Assembly (NCBI RefSeq): GCF_001513975.1
Contig: NZ_KQ947984.1
Location: 124,001 to 188,000 of the forward strand
Source of the DNA: Streptomyces curacoi
GTDB lineage: Bacteria; Actinomycetota; Actinomycetes; Streptomycetales; Streptomycetaceae
DNA length: 64,000 bases
Direction of reading: 5' to 3'
This document shows positions 41,833-50,512 of this stretch, piece by piece. Positions within the stretch are counted from its first letter, which is position 1. Every line of letters starts with the position of its first letter. Both the position numbers and the translations under genes were made by a program. The notes beneath the pieces are model-generated. The model was not told the origin of the DNA. It was given only the letters and a program-made list of their open reading frames with translations, and made no database searches.

Positions 41833-41955
41833 GGGGGCCTCCGGGATTCGGTGGTCGATGCGTGCACCGATCACCTTTCGACCTCAACCGGACTTGAGGT
41901 CAAGTCCCTTGGCGGAGCGCGGAATTCGGGACCGGGAGCGCACAGGAGCGGCTCC

Positions 41956-42087
41956 TCCGTGGCGACCACCGCGTCCACCGCCGCCCCGGCGATCAGCACC
42001 GGTCGCGGATGCCGCAGCCCGGCCTGCACGAGGGTGCGGACAGGGCGCGGCACGCCGTGCTCGACGGCGTGGCCCGCACGCGTCGCC
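41956..42087 (-). pseudogene. Duplicated 3' fragment of the DUF3618 gene
   Basis: 132 bp identical to 42241-42372 except for 4 bases, with no gaps. It matches the last part of the next upstream gene (HAVEHGVPRPVRTLVQAGLR). It is flanked by 40-bp direct repeats (41912-41951 and 42105-42145). It could be read as part of a short frame but without N-terminal domain. It fills most of the 374-bp interval 41833-42206; the rest is the leader of the ABM gene. Confidence 0.75.
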
Positions 42088-42206
42088 ATGTGCGGTCGCC
42101 TTGTGCGGAGCGCCGAATTCGGGACCCGGAAGCGCACGACAGCGGCGCGGGACCAGTGAGCAGTCCCGCGCCGCCACGCCCTTCCCTTCGCCGGTGCCCG
42201 GCCTCC

Positions 42207-42794
42207 TCAGCGGTGCCCGCCGTGCCGTCGCCGCAGCGCCTCCGTGGCGACCACCGCGCCCACCGCCGCCCCCGCGATCAGCACCGGCCGCGGATGCCGC
42301 AGCCCGGCCTGCACGAGGGTGCGGACAGGACGCGGCACGCCGTGCTCGACGGCGTGGCCCGCACGCGTCGCCTTGTCCTGGACGGTGTGGCCGGTGCGGT
42401 TCGCCCGGTCCTGGACCTGGTGACCGGCGAGCGCCGCCTTGTCCTGCACGGCGTGCCCCGCGCGTGCCGCTCGCTCCTGCACCGCGTGGCCCGCCTGGGC
42501 CGCGTTGCTGCGCAGCTGCACGGTCATCGCGCCCGCCTTGTCCCTGAGGTCCGCAGCACGGGCCATGGCCCGGCCCTTCAGGTCCGCCTTCTGCGCCAAC
42601 TCGGCGACGGTGTCGCCGAGTTCGCCGCGGGTCCGTTCGATCTGGCCGCGCAGTTCCTCGGGCCCCTTGGCTCCGCCGCCGGCCTTCCCGGCCGCCGGCT
42701 TCGCCGCGGCACCGGCCTTCGCGGCACCGGCCTTCGCGGCGCCCTTCTTCGCGGCCTGTCCGCCGCCCGTGGCCCCCGCCTTCTTGTCGGTCAT
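42207..42794 (-). CDS. DUF3618 membrane-associated protein with 11-residue helical repeats
   Basis: 195 aa. Residues 1-45 are Lys/Ala/Gly-rich. Residues about 45-85 hold the DUF3618 segment ELRGQIERTRGELGDTVAEL. Residues about 97-150 repeat an 11-residue unit five times (RAARAGHAVQD, KAALAGHQVQD, RANRTGHTVQD, KATRAGHAVEH and a first copy). The C-terminal segment RPVLIAGAAVGAVVATEA could enter the membrane. The amphipathic repeats would lie along a lipid surface. Stop-codon side is the source of the duplicated fragment at 41956. Overlaps the holin-type gene (ATGA-type, 42791-42794). Confidence 0.82.
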   Translation of the reverse strand: MTDKKAGATGGGQAAKKGAAKAGAAKAGAAAKPAAGKAGGGAKGPEELRGQIERTRGELGDTVAELAQKADLKGRAMARAADLRDKAGAMTVQLRSNAAQAGHAVQERAARAGHAVQDKAALAGHQVQDRANRTGHTVQDKATRAGHAVEHGVPRPVRTLVQAGLRHPRPVLIAGAAVGAVVATEALRRRHGGHR

Positions 42795-43210
42795 CGGTGT
42801 GCCCTTCCCTTGATCTCCTCGACGTCCGCCCTGACGCTGCCGAGCGCCTCCTCAGGGGCGGGAGGCGCGGCCCGCCGCAGCTGGGTGCGGCCGAGTGCCG
42901 CCAGCAGGCCCGCGAGCGCGAACAGCGCTCCGGTCACGATCAGCGCCGCGGCCCACACGGCCAGCGTCAACGAGAGCGCGGCGGTGGCCGCCGCGGCCAG
43001 GAACAGCAGACCCGCGTATGCGACGGCGCCGGCCGCGCCCAGCAGCCCGCCGCCGCGTCCGGCGCGCCGGCCCTTCTCGGCCAGCTCCTCCTTGACGAGG
43101 GCGACTTCCTGTCGTACGAGCCGGGAGAACTGTTCGCCGGCCTGCCCGGCGAGTTCGCCCATCGACTGGTGCCCGTTCCGCACCGGCTTCGGGGCCGTGG
43201 TCCCGGTCAC
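42791..43210 (-). CDS. Phage-holin-family (DUF1469) membrane protein
   Basis: 139 aa from GTG 43210 (GGAGG upstream). MGELAGQAGEQFSRLVRQEVALVKEEL precedes two closely spaced membrane segments (AGLLFLAAAATAALSLTLAV and ALIVTGALFALAGLLAAL). This family is frequent in actinobacteria next to DUF3618 genes, as here. It is not a phage gene in this setting; a cell-envelope stress role has been suggested. Confidence 0.85.
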   Translation of the reverse strand: MTGTTAPKPVRNGHQSMGELAGQAGEQFSRLVRQEVALVKEELAEKGRRAGRGGGLLGAAGAVAYAGLLFLAAAATAALSLTLAVWAAALIVTGALFALAGLLAALGRTQLRRAAPPAPEEALGSVRADVEEIKGRAHR

Positions 43211-43264
43211 GGTGTTCCGCCTCCTCTCGGTTCGGAACACTCCGGGTACCCGGACCGGCGACGC

Positions 43265-43957
43265 CTATCCTTTCCGCCCGCCGCCCGGCCCGTGCTCGCC
43301 CAGCCGGGCCAGCTGGGCCTGGAACCAGTCGAGGCGGGCCTGCAACAGCGCGGCCTCGGCGGCCAGTTCGGGCACGCCGAGCTTCTCGGCGTGCCCGAGG
43401 CCGGCCACCGCCACGGCCGCCCCCTCCCCGGCCACCACCCGCAGCCCCTCCCCGGCCAGCCGGGCGAACCCGGCGAGCGAGACGGACGTACGGCCGCGCA
43501 GGCAGCCCGCGCAGGAAGGGGCGAGCGCCCGCCAGCCGGGGCGGCCCCAGCCGGCGTCGGCCAGGGCGGCGGCGACCGTGCCGCAGGCGCACGGGCCGAC
43601 GGTGGCGGTGCGCACCCGCTGACGGGCGTAACGGAAGCCGCGCTCGAATCGGATGTACCGGCCGAGCACGGTGACGTCGAGCAGGACGGCCGCCCGGTGC
43701 TCGGCCGTGCACAGCAGCGCCTCGGCCGCCGCACGGTCGTGCACGCAGTGGAAGCCGCAGTCGCAGCGGCGGTGCGGCGCCCGGTGGCGCAGGCCGTAGG
43801 CGCAGGACGCGTCGGCCAGGACTCCGTACGGCAGCGCGCCGCCCAGCGACACACCGGTGAAAGCGGTCCGGGTGCCGTCCTGGGACAGTACCGGGTGGGC
43901 GATCTTGTATCCGGTCGGCGGCTCCGTCGGGTGTTCCTCCGGAAGCCGCAGCCTCAT
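43265..43957 (-). CDS. Cysteine-rich conserved hypothetical protein
   Basis: 230 aa from ATG 43957, overlapping the 44-aa gene (ATGA). Cysteine motifs CDCGFHC (about 72-78), CACG (about 130) and CAGC (about 160) suggest metal binding. The C-terminal third is helical and Ala/Leu/Glu-rich (ELAAEAALLQARLDWFQAQL). No family recognised. Confidence 0.78.
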   Translation of the reverse strand: MRLRLPEEHPTEPPTGYKIAHPVLSQDGTRTAFTGVSLGGALPYGVLADASCAYGLRHRAPHRRCDCGFHCVHDRAAAEALLCTAEHRAAVLLDVTVLGRYIRFERGFRYARQRVRTATVGPCACGTVAAALADAGWGRPGWRALAPSCAGCLRGRTSVSLAGFARLAGEGLRVVAGEGAAVAVAGLGHAEKLGVPELAAEAALLQARLDWFQAQLARLGEHGPGGGRKG

Positions 43958-44088
43958 CGGGCGGCCGGGACCTCTTCGGACGCGGACACCTCGATGTCCC
44001 TGAGTTCCTCGGCCAGTTGGAGTTCTTCGTCGCGGTCCTGCGGCCGCTCTTCCGCGACTCCGGTGGCGAGTGCCTTGCCGAGCTTCAT
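43954..44088 (-). CDS. Small acidic protein (44 aa) coupled to the cysteine-rich protein
   Basis: Frame from ATG 44088 with GGGAGG 4 nt upstream: MKLGKALATGVAEE, then a long acidic helix (DEELQLAEELRDIEV) and SASEEVPAAR. Stop overlaps the ATG of the next gene (ATGA). A tight operon with a good ribosome site; the function is unknown. Confidence 0.6.
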   Translation of the reverse strand: MKLGKALATGVAEERPQDRDEELQLAEELRDIEVSASEEVPAAR

Positions 44089-44308
44089 GACGCCTCCCAT
44101 GGCCAGGGGTGGTTGACCGTCCCGGCCATGGTGACCCATGACGGCCGACTTGGACACAGGGCCTCCAACGGCCCACCGCGCGTCGGTTCCTCGGCCGGGC
44201 CACCGCGTCCCCGGCCTCCTGCTCGCGGGGCGCATCGCAGCGTTCCTTACCGATACCTCGTAGCAGAATTAAGTGGAGCTACGCGATGGGCCCGCCGAGA
44301 CTGCTCCC

Positions 44309-45211
44309 ATGACGACTGCCACCGCCTCCGCCCCGCCCTTCGGCCGCGCCCTGTGCGCCATGATCACGCCCTTCACCGAGGCGGGATCGCTCGACCTCGA
44401 CGGGGCGCAGCGTCTCGCCGACCGGCTGGTGGCCGAGGGCTGTGACGGCCTGGTGCTCTCCGGCACGACGGGCGAGTCGCCGACCACGACGGACACCGAG
44501 AAGTCGGAGCTGGTCAGGGCCGTCCGGGAGGCGGTGGGCGACAGGGCGTCGATCGTCGCGGGCGTGGGCACCTTCGACACCCGGCACACCGTCGAGCTGG
44601 CCCTCGCGGCCGAAAAGGCGGGCGCGGACGGCCTGTTGGTGGTCTCGCCGTACTACAGCAAGCCCCCGCAGGACGCCGTCGAGGCGCACTTCCGCGAGGT
44701 CGCCGACGCCGCCGGACTGCCGCTCGCGCTGTACGACATCCCGGGCCGCACCGGCACCCGTATCGAGCCGGAGACGTTGATCCGGCTCGCCGAGCACCCC
44801 CGGATCGTGGCGGTGAAGGACTGCTCCTACGACTTCCTGGCCGCCCAGAAGGTCATGTCCCGCACGGAGTTGGCGTACTACGCGGGCTGCGACGAGCACA
44901 ACCTCGCCCTGTGCGCGGTGGGCGGCGCCGGTTACATCAGCACGGTCGCCAACGTCGTACCGGCACAACTGCGCGCGGTGCTCGACGCGTTCGAGGCGGG
45001 CGACACCCCCGTGTCCGCCCGCCTCCAGCAACGCGCCACGCCGCTCATCGAGTTGATGATGGCGGCGGGTCTGCCCGGCGCCGTCACCGCCAAGGCCCTC
45101 CTCAACGCACTCGGCCTGCCCGCGGGCCCGGTCCGCGCACCGCTGCGGCCCGCCGGCCGCGAGGCGGTCGAGGGGCTGCTGGCGGCCTACGAGGAGTTGA
45201 CGGCCGGCTGA
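44309..45211 (+). CDS. dapA: 4-hydroxy-tetrahydrodipicolinate synthase (DapA-type)
   Basis: 300 aa from ATG 44309. Canonical motifs: GTTGESPTT, YYSKPPQDAVEAHF, LYDIPGRTGT (with the catalytic Tyr) and VAVKDCSYD (Schiff-base Lys). Condenses pyruvate with aspartate semialdehyde in lysine and diaminopimelate synthesis. dapD, the fourth step, lies 2.4 kb further on. It is the third DHDPS-superfamily gene of the window, but the only one with true DapA marks. Its promoter must lie in 44089-44308, shared with the small gene on the other strand. Confidence 0.92.
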   Translation: MTTATASAPPFGRALCAMITPFTEAGSLDLDGAQRLADRLVAEGCDGLVLSGTTGESPTTTDTEKSELVRAVREAVGDRASIVAGVGTFDTRHTVELALAAEKAGADGLLVVSPYYSKPPQDAVEAHFREVADAAGLPLALYDIPGRTGTRIEPETLIRLAEHPRIVAVKDCSYDFLAAQKVMSRTELAYYAGCDEHNLALCAVGGAGYISTVANVVPAQLRAVLDAFEAGDTPVSARLQQRATPLIELMMAAGLPGAVTAKALLNALGLPAGPVRAPLRPAGREAVEGLLAAYEELTAG

Positions 45212-45212
45212 G

Positions 45213-46454
45213 TCAGCGGCGGGCGAAGACGGGCTCCCAGGTGTCCCAGTCGACACCCTTGGCCGGCTCCTCCCGGACGCCGCTCAGCGGTACGACCTTG
45301 TCGCTGCCGATCGTGACCAGCACGAGCTGGGGCCGGTAGGTCTCGTTCAGGCCCGTCACCCGCTCCCAGGCGATGAGCCGCCTGTCGTCGGCCCAGGCGA
45401 GCAGGTGGGCGCCGCGCACCTTGGTGATCTCCTTGCCCGTACGGGGATCACGGATCGAGGAGTAGGACTTGCCCGGTTTGCCGTTGACCTCCTTCGTCAG
45501 GCCGAGGGCGGCGAGGCTGCCGTTCGGGGACAGTCGCGCGGGGACGTCCGAGCGCAGGCCCTTCTCGTTCGCGGGCGCGGCGGCCTTGGCGCCGTCGAGG
45601 CGGTAGAACTGCTGGAGTCCGTCCCCGGCGCCGATGACCTGCGAGTAGACCCGGTCGCCCGCCCGGCTGAACTCGAAGTCCTGGCGAGAGCCGATGGACC
45701 GGTCGGGTGCGACCGGGCTCCAGTGGCCCTCGCCGGAGGCCACGTCGAGGTCGTAGAAGCCGGACCGGCTGGACTCGCCGAACTCGGTCCCCCACATCCA
45801 CGTTTCCTTCTCGTTGAGGTCGATCAGCTTCTGCTTGATCCGCAGATCGGGGTTCTCGTCGTACGTCGTCGCCACGAGCCTGCTGCCGTCGTACGAGAAC
45901 GCCAGCCCGCCGACCCCGCGCTCGACCGGGATCCACCGCTCGACCTCCCCCGTCGTGAGGTCGAGCAGGCCGATCCGCTGGGCGGGGAGGCTGCGCTCCA
46001 GCACGGCGGCGGTCTTCAGACCGGGGGCGACGGCGACGAAGGACCAGCGGGAGTCCTTCTCGTACTTGCCGGTCTTCGGGTCGAGCAGCCAGTAGGTGCG
46101 CTGCGAGACGGCCCGCTTGTCCGTCTGCGGCTCGACCTCCGCCCTGTAGTAGGCGGCCAGTACCGCCTGCCCGGCCGCGATCACGTCGCGCGGCGGCGAC
46201 TGGTCCGGGTGGGCGTGGACGCCGCCCTTGTCCAGGACGCCCGCGGGGCGCACGGTCTCCTTCCCCGGGTCCAGCAGCGGCACCGCCACAGCCACGGCGA
46301 CCACGGCCGCGGTGGCGGCGACGACGGAGGCGAGGCGGCGGTTGCGGCGGCGCCGGCGGGCGGCCAGTACCCGGTCGGCGTAACCGGGGCCCGCCGGTCG
46401 CTGTTCGGCGGCCAGTTCGCACAGGGAGTCACGCAGGAGTTCCTCGACGTTCAC
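45213..46454 (-). CDS. Membrane-anchored beta-propeller protein, partner of the ECF sigma factor
   Basis: 413 aa. Residues 1-40 are cytoplasmic (MNVEELLRDSLCELAAEQRP), a membrane segment follows at about 40-60 (LASVVAATAAVVAVAVAVPLL), and the rest is extracellular with TolB/WD40-like repeats (GLAFSYDGSRLVATTYDE, RLSPNGSLAALGL). ATG overlaps the sigma gene stop (ATGA). Likely the anti-sigma factor or a sensor controlling it. Confidence 0.85.
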   Translation of the reverse strand: MNVEELLRDSLCELAAEQRPAGPGYADRVLAARRRRRNRRLASVVAATAAVVAVAVAVPLLDPGKETVRPAGVLDKGGVHAHPDQSPPRDVIAAGQAVLAAYYRAEVEPQTDKRAVSQRTYWLLDPKTGKYEKDSRWSFVAVAPGLKTAAVLERSLPAQRIGLLDLTTGEVERWIPVERGVGGLAFSYDGSRLVATTYDENPDLRIKQKLIDLNEKETWMWGTEFGESSRSGFYDLDVASGEGHWSPVAPDRSIGSRQDFEFSRAGDRVYSQVIGAGDGLQQFYRLDGAKAAAPANEKGLRSDVPARLSPNGSLAALGLTKEVNGKPGKSYSSIRDPRTGKEITKVRGAHLLAWADDRRLIAWERVTGLNETYRPQLVLVTIGSDKVVPLSGVREEPAKGVDWDTWEPVFARR

Positions 46455-47020
46455 GGACGCACCTCCACGGGTGAGAAGTCACGGGACGGCTGCGGCCGGG
46501 CGTCGGCTGCCTGGGGGCCGAGAGCGGTCAGTTCGGGTGCGAGGGTCCGCAGCCGGGCGAGCGAGCGGTGGGTGGTGGACCGTACGGTGCCCACGGAACA
46601 GCCGAGGATGCGGGCCACGTCGGCCTCGGGGAGGTCCTCGAAGTAGCGCAGCACCAGCACGGTGCGCTGCCGCGCGGTCAGCCGGGCGAGCGCGCCGCGC
46701 ATCAGCAGCCGCAGCTCGGCGGCGGAGGCGGCGTCCGGGTTCGCGCCGGGCTCGGGCGGCTCGGCGACGGTCAGCTCGCGCCGGCGCCACTTCAGCCGCC
46801 AGCGGCTGACTTGCTGCCGGTACAGGATCTGCCGTACGTACGCCTCCGGCTCGTCGATGCGGTACCAGTGGCCGGCCGCCTTGATCAGGGCGTTCTGCAG
46901 GAGGTCCTCCGCGGCGTGCCGGTCGCCGCCGGTCAGCAGGACCGCCGTCTTCAGCAGCGCGGACGACCGGTTCTCCACGAACTCCCGAAAGCTGTCCTGC
47001 GCTTCGGCATCCATCGTCAC
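46451..47020 (-). CDS. ECF sigma factor (SigE-like)
   Basis: 189 aa from GTG 47020 (ATG 47014 with AAGG is an equal alternative). Region 2 motif HAAEDLLQNALIKA and region 4 helix-turn-helix EADVARILGCSVGTVRSTTHRSLARLR. Belongs to the SigE/ECF41-type small actinobacterial group. Probably released from the membrane partner downstream upon cell-envelope stress. Confidence 0.9.
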   Translation of the reverse strand: MTMDAEAQDSFREFVENRSSALLKTAVLLTGGDRHAAEDLLQNALIKAAGHWYRIDEPEAYVRQILYRQQVSRWRLKWRRRELTVAEPPEPGANPDAASAAELRLLMRGALARLTARQRTVLVLRYFEDLPEADVARILGCSVGTVRSTTHRSLARLRTLAPELTALGPQAADARPQPSRDFSPVEVRP

Positions 47021-47126
47021 CTTCTCTTCCCCCGGGCGGGCCCGGTGCCCGCCGCTCCTGCCCCTTGTGACGCGTGCGGGGCGCTGCCGCTATGCCGGCC
47101 CGCCGGAAGAATTCCTGTGACGGAGC

Positions 47127-47160
47127 GGGGCCCGTACCGCTCCTGTGCGGTACGGGCCCC
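47127..47160 (-). terminator. Hairpin terminator after the small secreted protein
   Basis: Perfect 14-bp arms GGGGCCCGTACCGC (47127-47140) and GCGGTACGGGCCCC (47147-47160), loop TCCTGT. Lies 25 bp downstream of the stop of the gene at 47185. Confidence 0.8.
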
Positions 47161-47184
47161 GGCCCCGCTGTGCCCGGTGCGCGC

Positions 47185-47424
47185 TCAGCCCCAGCGGTAG
47201 CCCTCACCGAGGAGCAGGAAGTGCTCCAGCACATCCTCCATCGGATCGTCGACCTGCCCCACATTGACCAGCCCGATGCGCGGGCCGTTGTGCGAGGCCG
47301 TGTTGGTCTCGTCGGCGTACGCGGCCCCGGCCGGCAGCCAGCACGCCCCCGTCACGGCCAGGACACCGACCACCAGGCGCAGCACGGTCCTCGTCCGCTC
47401 GTTCGTCTTCCCTCGACCCGTCAT
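47185..47424 (-). CDS. Small secreted protein of unknown function
   Basis: 79 aa with a signal peptide (TVLRLVVGVLAVTGACWLPAGAAYA) and a mature part of about 45 residues, acidic (VGQVDDPMEDVLEHFLLLGEG). ATG 47424 has GAGGA upstream. I recognise it as a type often seen near sigma genes in Streptomyces, without known role. Confidence 0.75.
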   Translation of the reverse strand: MTGRGKTNERTRTVLRLVVGVLAVTGACWLPAGAAYADETNTASHNGPRIGLVNVGQVDDPMEDVLEHFLLLGEGYRWG

Positions 47425-47579
47425 CGGTCCTCATCTCGTCGGTTCGGCGTGTGATCGGACACTGCGTCCACCTGTTCATCTGCCTGGACCGCGCAGAGGT
47501 CACGTCGAGTAACCCGTACGTGAGCGCCCCGCTCCACTTCCGGCTGCGCCGGGGTCGCAAGGGGGCGCTGACACACCTC

Positions 47580-47621
47580 GGGCGCCCCTCCGCGAGCCGG
47601 GTCCGGCCGGGAAGGGCGCCC
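47580..47621 (-). terminator. Hairpin downstream of dapD
   Basis: GGGCGCCC at 47580-47587 and again 47614-47621 (self-complementary arms) separated by 26 nt, 28-69 bp past the dapD stop. Weak but in the expected place. Confidence 0.4.
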
Positions 47622-47648
47622 GTCGTCGGCGCCGGGGGGCGGTCGTCG

Positions 47649-48653
47649 TCAGTTGTGGCTGTGCAGGACCTCGTTCAGGCCGCCCCACACCGCGTTGTTC
47701 GGGCGGGCCTCGACGGTGCCGGTGACCGAGTTGCGGCGGAAGAGGATGTTGGAAGCGCCGGACAGCTCGCGGGCCTTGACGATCTGGCCGTCGGGCATGG
47801 TGACGCGGGTGCCGGCGGTGATGTACAGGCCGGCCTCGACGACGCACTCGTCGCCGAGCGCGATGCCGACGCCCGCCTCGGCGCCGATGAGGCAGCGCTC
47901 GCCGATGGTGATGATCACGTTGCCGCCGCCGGACAGCGTGCCCATCGTGGAGGCGCCGCCGCCGATGTCGGAGCCGTCGCCGACGACGACTCCCGCGGAG
48001 ATCCGGCCCTCGACCATGGAGGTGCCGAGGGTGCCGGCGTTGAAGTTGACGAAGCCCTCGTGCATGACGGTGGTGCCCTCGGCGAGGTGCGCGCCGAGGC
48101 GGACCCGGTCGGCGTCGGCGATGCGCACGCCCTTCGGGGCCACGTAGTCCGTCATGCGCGGGAACTTGTCGATCGAGGTCACCTGGAGGTGCAGGCCCTC
48201 GGCGCGGGCGTTCAGCCGGACCTTGTCGACGTCGTCGACGGCGACCGGGCCGAGGGAGGTCCAGGCGACGTTGGCAAGGAAGCCGAACTGGCCCTCCAGG
48301 CTCAGGCCGTGCGGCTTGACCAGACGGTGGGAGAGCAGGTGCAGGCGCAGATAGACGTCGTGCGCGTCGATCGGCTTCTCGTCGATCGAGGCGATGACCG
48401 TGCGGACCGCGACGACCTCGACGCCCCGGCGGGCGTCCGGCCCGATCGCCGCGGTCGCGCCGCCGCCGAGCAGCTGCGCGGCACGCTCGGCGGACAGCCG
48501 CTCGGTGCCGGACGGGCCAGGGCCGCCCGCGGCAGACTCAGTGACGAGCTCGGGCGCGGGGAACCAGGTGTCGAGAACAGTGCCGTCGGAGGCGATCGTG
48601 GCGAGGCCGGCGGCCACGGCGCCGGTGGTGCGAGGAGCAGTCGTGTCGGTCAT
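47649..48653 (-). CDS. dapD: 2,3,4,5-tetrahydropyridine-2,6-dicarboxylate N-succinyltransferase
   Basis: 334 aa, actinobacterial DapD: an N-terminal globular part, then a left-handed beta-helix of hexapeptide repeats ([60 protein letters not shown]) and a C-terminal tail ([19 protein letters not shown]). Succinylates tetrahydrodipicolinate in the lysine/diaminopimelate pathway. Convergent gene order with the small gene; dapA is 2.4 kb left. Confidence 0.93.
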   Translation of the reverse strand: MTDTTAPRTTGAVAAGLATIASDGTVLDTWFPAPELVTESAAGGPGPSGTERLSAERAAQLLGGGATAAIGPDARRGVEVVAVRTVIASIDEKPIDAHDVYLRLHLLSHRLVKPHGLSLEGQFGFLANVAWTSLGPVAVDDVDKVRLNARAEGLHLQVTSIDKFPRMTDYVAPKGVRIADADRVRLGAHLAEGTTVMHEGFVNFNAGTLGTSMVEGRISAGVVVGDGSDIGGGASTMGTLSGGGNVIITIGERCLIGAEAGVGIALGDECVVEAGLYITAGTRVTMPDGQIVKARELSGASNILFRRNSVTGTVEARPNNAVWGGLNEVLHSHN

Positions 48654-48790
48654 GAGGGCAACCTAACCGGCGGGGGCGCGTCGGGGCGAACTCGGGCACG
48701 GGGCGTCTCAGGGTGCGAGCCGGCGTGCGGGCGCGCCTGGCTGGCTGGGCCCCGGGCGCTCCGGATCCGGGCGGGCCGAGGCGGCGGTAC

Positions 48791-48824
48791 GGCGGCCCGC
48801 GCTCCCCTCGTGGCGCGGGCCGCC
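48791..48824 (-). terminator. Hairpin after the CU044_5270-type gene
   Basis: 12-bp arms GGCGGCCCGCGC (48791-48802) and GCGCGGGCCGCC (48813-48824), loop 10 nt, 22 bp past the stop at 48846. Clear terminator for the sigma/CU044_5270 operon. Confidence 0.75.
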
Positions 48825-48845
48825 GGGCTCCCACCGCCGGGCGGG

Positions 48846-49817
48846 TCAGGAGCGCCGGCCGGCCTTGTCCACCACCGCCTTGGCGAGGTACGCGTTGCCG
48901 CCGATCACCTTGCCGTTCTCGATCATGCGCTCGCCGACGATCTGGTAGGTCACCGGGTCGAGCAACCACTCGTCGGCGGCCTCGGCGGAGTCGGAGCCGC
49001 CCCTGGGGAACCTGAGGGCGATGGCCCGGTGTCCGGCCCCGTCCTCGACCAGGTGCCCGACGACCGTCCCGTGGGGCACGGTGGCCAGCGCTCGGTACAG
49101 ACCCGCGACGCCCTTGGGCGGGAGCACATAGGCGTCGAGCAGGACGGAGATCTCGGTGTAGTCGTTCCAGGCCTGGCTCCGTCCCTTCTCGTCGGCGATG
49201 GCGTCCTCCTCGCGCAGCGCCTTCAGCACTCCGTCGGCGTCGGTCGGCAGCGTGGACACGAAGTGGTACATCTGCCGCGGTGAACGGTCGTCGTCGCCGC
49301 CGCCTTCGAGGTTCATCGGCGTGATCTGGACCTCGCCGCCCTTCTTGCCCACCATCCCCATGGGGTCGAACGCCGACGCGGTGCCGTCGTACCGGAGCCA
49401 GTTCTCGATGTCGATGTCCCGGTCGCCGCCTTCCTGCGTCTCCTTCGTGTAGATCCACTGGTCGGCGCGCGGCTCGACGACCGGCGGCTGCCGTTCGACC
49501 GTCTCCGCCGCCCGCTCCAGCAGCTCCCGTGTGCTCATCCCCTTCAGATCGAGGCTCGGCGACGGGGAGACGGCGGGCGTGACCTTCCGCCCCGCCTGGT
49601 TCCCCTGCGCCATCACCGTCGCGGTGACGGCGATCGCCGTCACGGCGGCGAAGGCCGCGGCGACCACCAGCTTGCGCCGCCCCCATGCCGACCGGCGCCG
49701 CTCGGCCGTCCGTGCCGCCTCGACCAGCCGGGCCCGCCCCGGCGCCAGCCGCGCCCGGTCGGGGGCGGGGGCGTCGGCGCGCAGTTCCCGTACCCGGGTC
49801 ATCTCGTCCACCGTCAC
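48846..49817 (-). CDS. CU044_5270-family membrane protein (putative sigma partner)
   Basis: 323 aa. Cytoplasmic Arg/Ala-rich N-terminus, membrane segment at about 49-70 (RKLVVAAAFAAVTAIAVTAT), then an extracellular domain containing RADQWIYTKETQEGGDRD and WLDPVTYQIVGERM-type strands typical of the CU044_5270 family. GTG overlaps the sigma gene stop (GTGA). It probably senses signals for, or holds, that sigma factor. Confidence 0.87.
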   Translation of the reverse strand: MTVDEMTRVRELRADAPAPDRARLAPGRARLVEAARTAERRRSAWGRRKLVVAAAFAAVTAIAVTATVMAQGNQAGRKVTPAVSPSPSLDLKGMSTRELLERAAETVERQPPVVEPRADQWIYTKETQEGGDRDIDIENWLRYDGTASAFDPMGMVGKKGGEVQITPMNLEGGGDDDRSPRQMYHFVSTLPTDADGVLKALREEDAIADEKGRSQAWNDYTEISVLLDAYVLPPKGVAGLYRALATVPHGTVVGHLVEDGAGHRAIALRFPRGGSDSAEAADEWLLDPVTYQIVGERMIENGKVIGGNAYLAKAVVDKAGRRS

Positions 49818-50407
49818 ACCACCTCCGCGGCGTCGCTGATGAATGCCGGATCGGCACCCAGCGCCGTACGTACCTTGCGCCGGGCCCGGTTGAGCCTGGA
49901 GCGGACCGTCCCGACCGGGAGGTCCAGCGCCTCGGCGACCTCCTGGTAGGTGAGATCGGCCCAGGCCACGAGCAGCAGCACATGCCGGTCGCCCGCCGAG
50001 AGGGAGGCGAGGGCGTCGGCGAGCGGGCCCTGTGCGGCGACGCGGCTGTCACTGTCCTCCACCCAGGAGGCGGACACCGGGTCGTGCCCCGTGCGGGCCA
50101 GCGCCCTCAGCGCCCGTACCTCGGTGCGGCGCTGCTTGCCGATGACGTTGGCGGCGATGCCGTAGAGCCAGGGGCGCGCGCTGGGCCGGGTGAGGTCGTA
50201 GCGGGAGCGGATGCGGAAGGCGGTGAGGAAGGTGTCGGCCGTGATGTCGTCGGCGGCGCCGTCCCCGAGGCGGCGCGCCGCGTACCGGTGGATGTCGGGC
50301 GCGTACCGGTCGTAGAGCCGGGCGAACAGCTCCGGCTGTTCCAGCGACCCGGCGACGACCTCGGCATCGTTCGCCGCGGGTGCGGCGGGCGGCGGTGGTC
50401 CGCTCAC
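49814..50407 (-). CDS. ECF sigma factor
   Basis: 197 aa from GTG 50407 (GGGGGGAG upstream; a frame open to 50503 is not used). Region 2 has YRDYAPDIHRYAARRL-like block and DDITADTFLTAF. Region 4 has LTYQEVAEALDLPVGTVRSRLNRARRKV. Pairs with CU044_5270-type membrane protein, a common ECF pair in Streptomyces. Confidence 0.9.
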   Translation of the reverse strand: MSGPPPPAAPAANDAEVVAGSLEQPELFARLYDRYAPDIHRYAARRLGDGAADDITADTFLTAFRIRSRYDLTRPSARPWLYGIAANVIGKQRRTEVRALRALARTGHDPVSASWVEDSDSRVAAQGPLADALASLSAGDRHVLLLVAWADLTYQEVAEALDLPVGTVRSRLNRARRKVRTALGADPAFISDAAEVV

Positions 50408-50512
50408 AAGGACTCCCCCCTGCGTGTGTCGTACTGAGCGTGTCACCTCCTGTTCCCCGCTGGGCGGCAAAGGGTTCACGGCGGATCGGAGGGGCCCTGG
50501 CACTCAGGCGGT

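Noticed and set aside
42343..42510. Regular short repeats as a possible CRISPR array
   Set aside because: The repeats are coding (33-nt period, 11 residues) and vary at synonymous sites; there are no spacers.
42791..43210. Holin-family protein as a sign of a prophage
   Set aside because: No capsid, tail, integrase or lysis genes lie nearby; this family is common in actinobacterial chromosomes.
47451..49283. 610-codon plus-strand frame opposite dapD
   Set aside because: Shadow frame; dapD on the minus strand is unambiguous.
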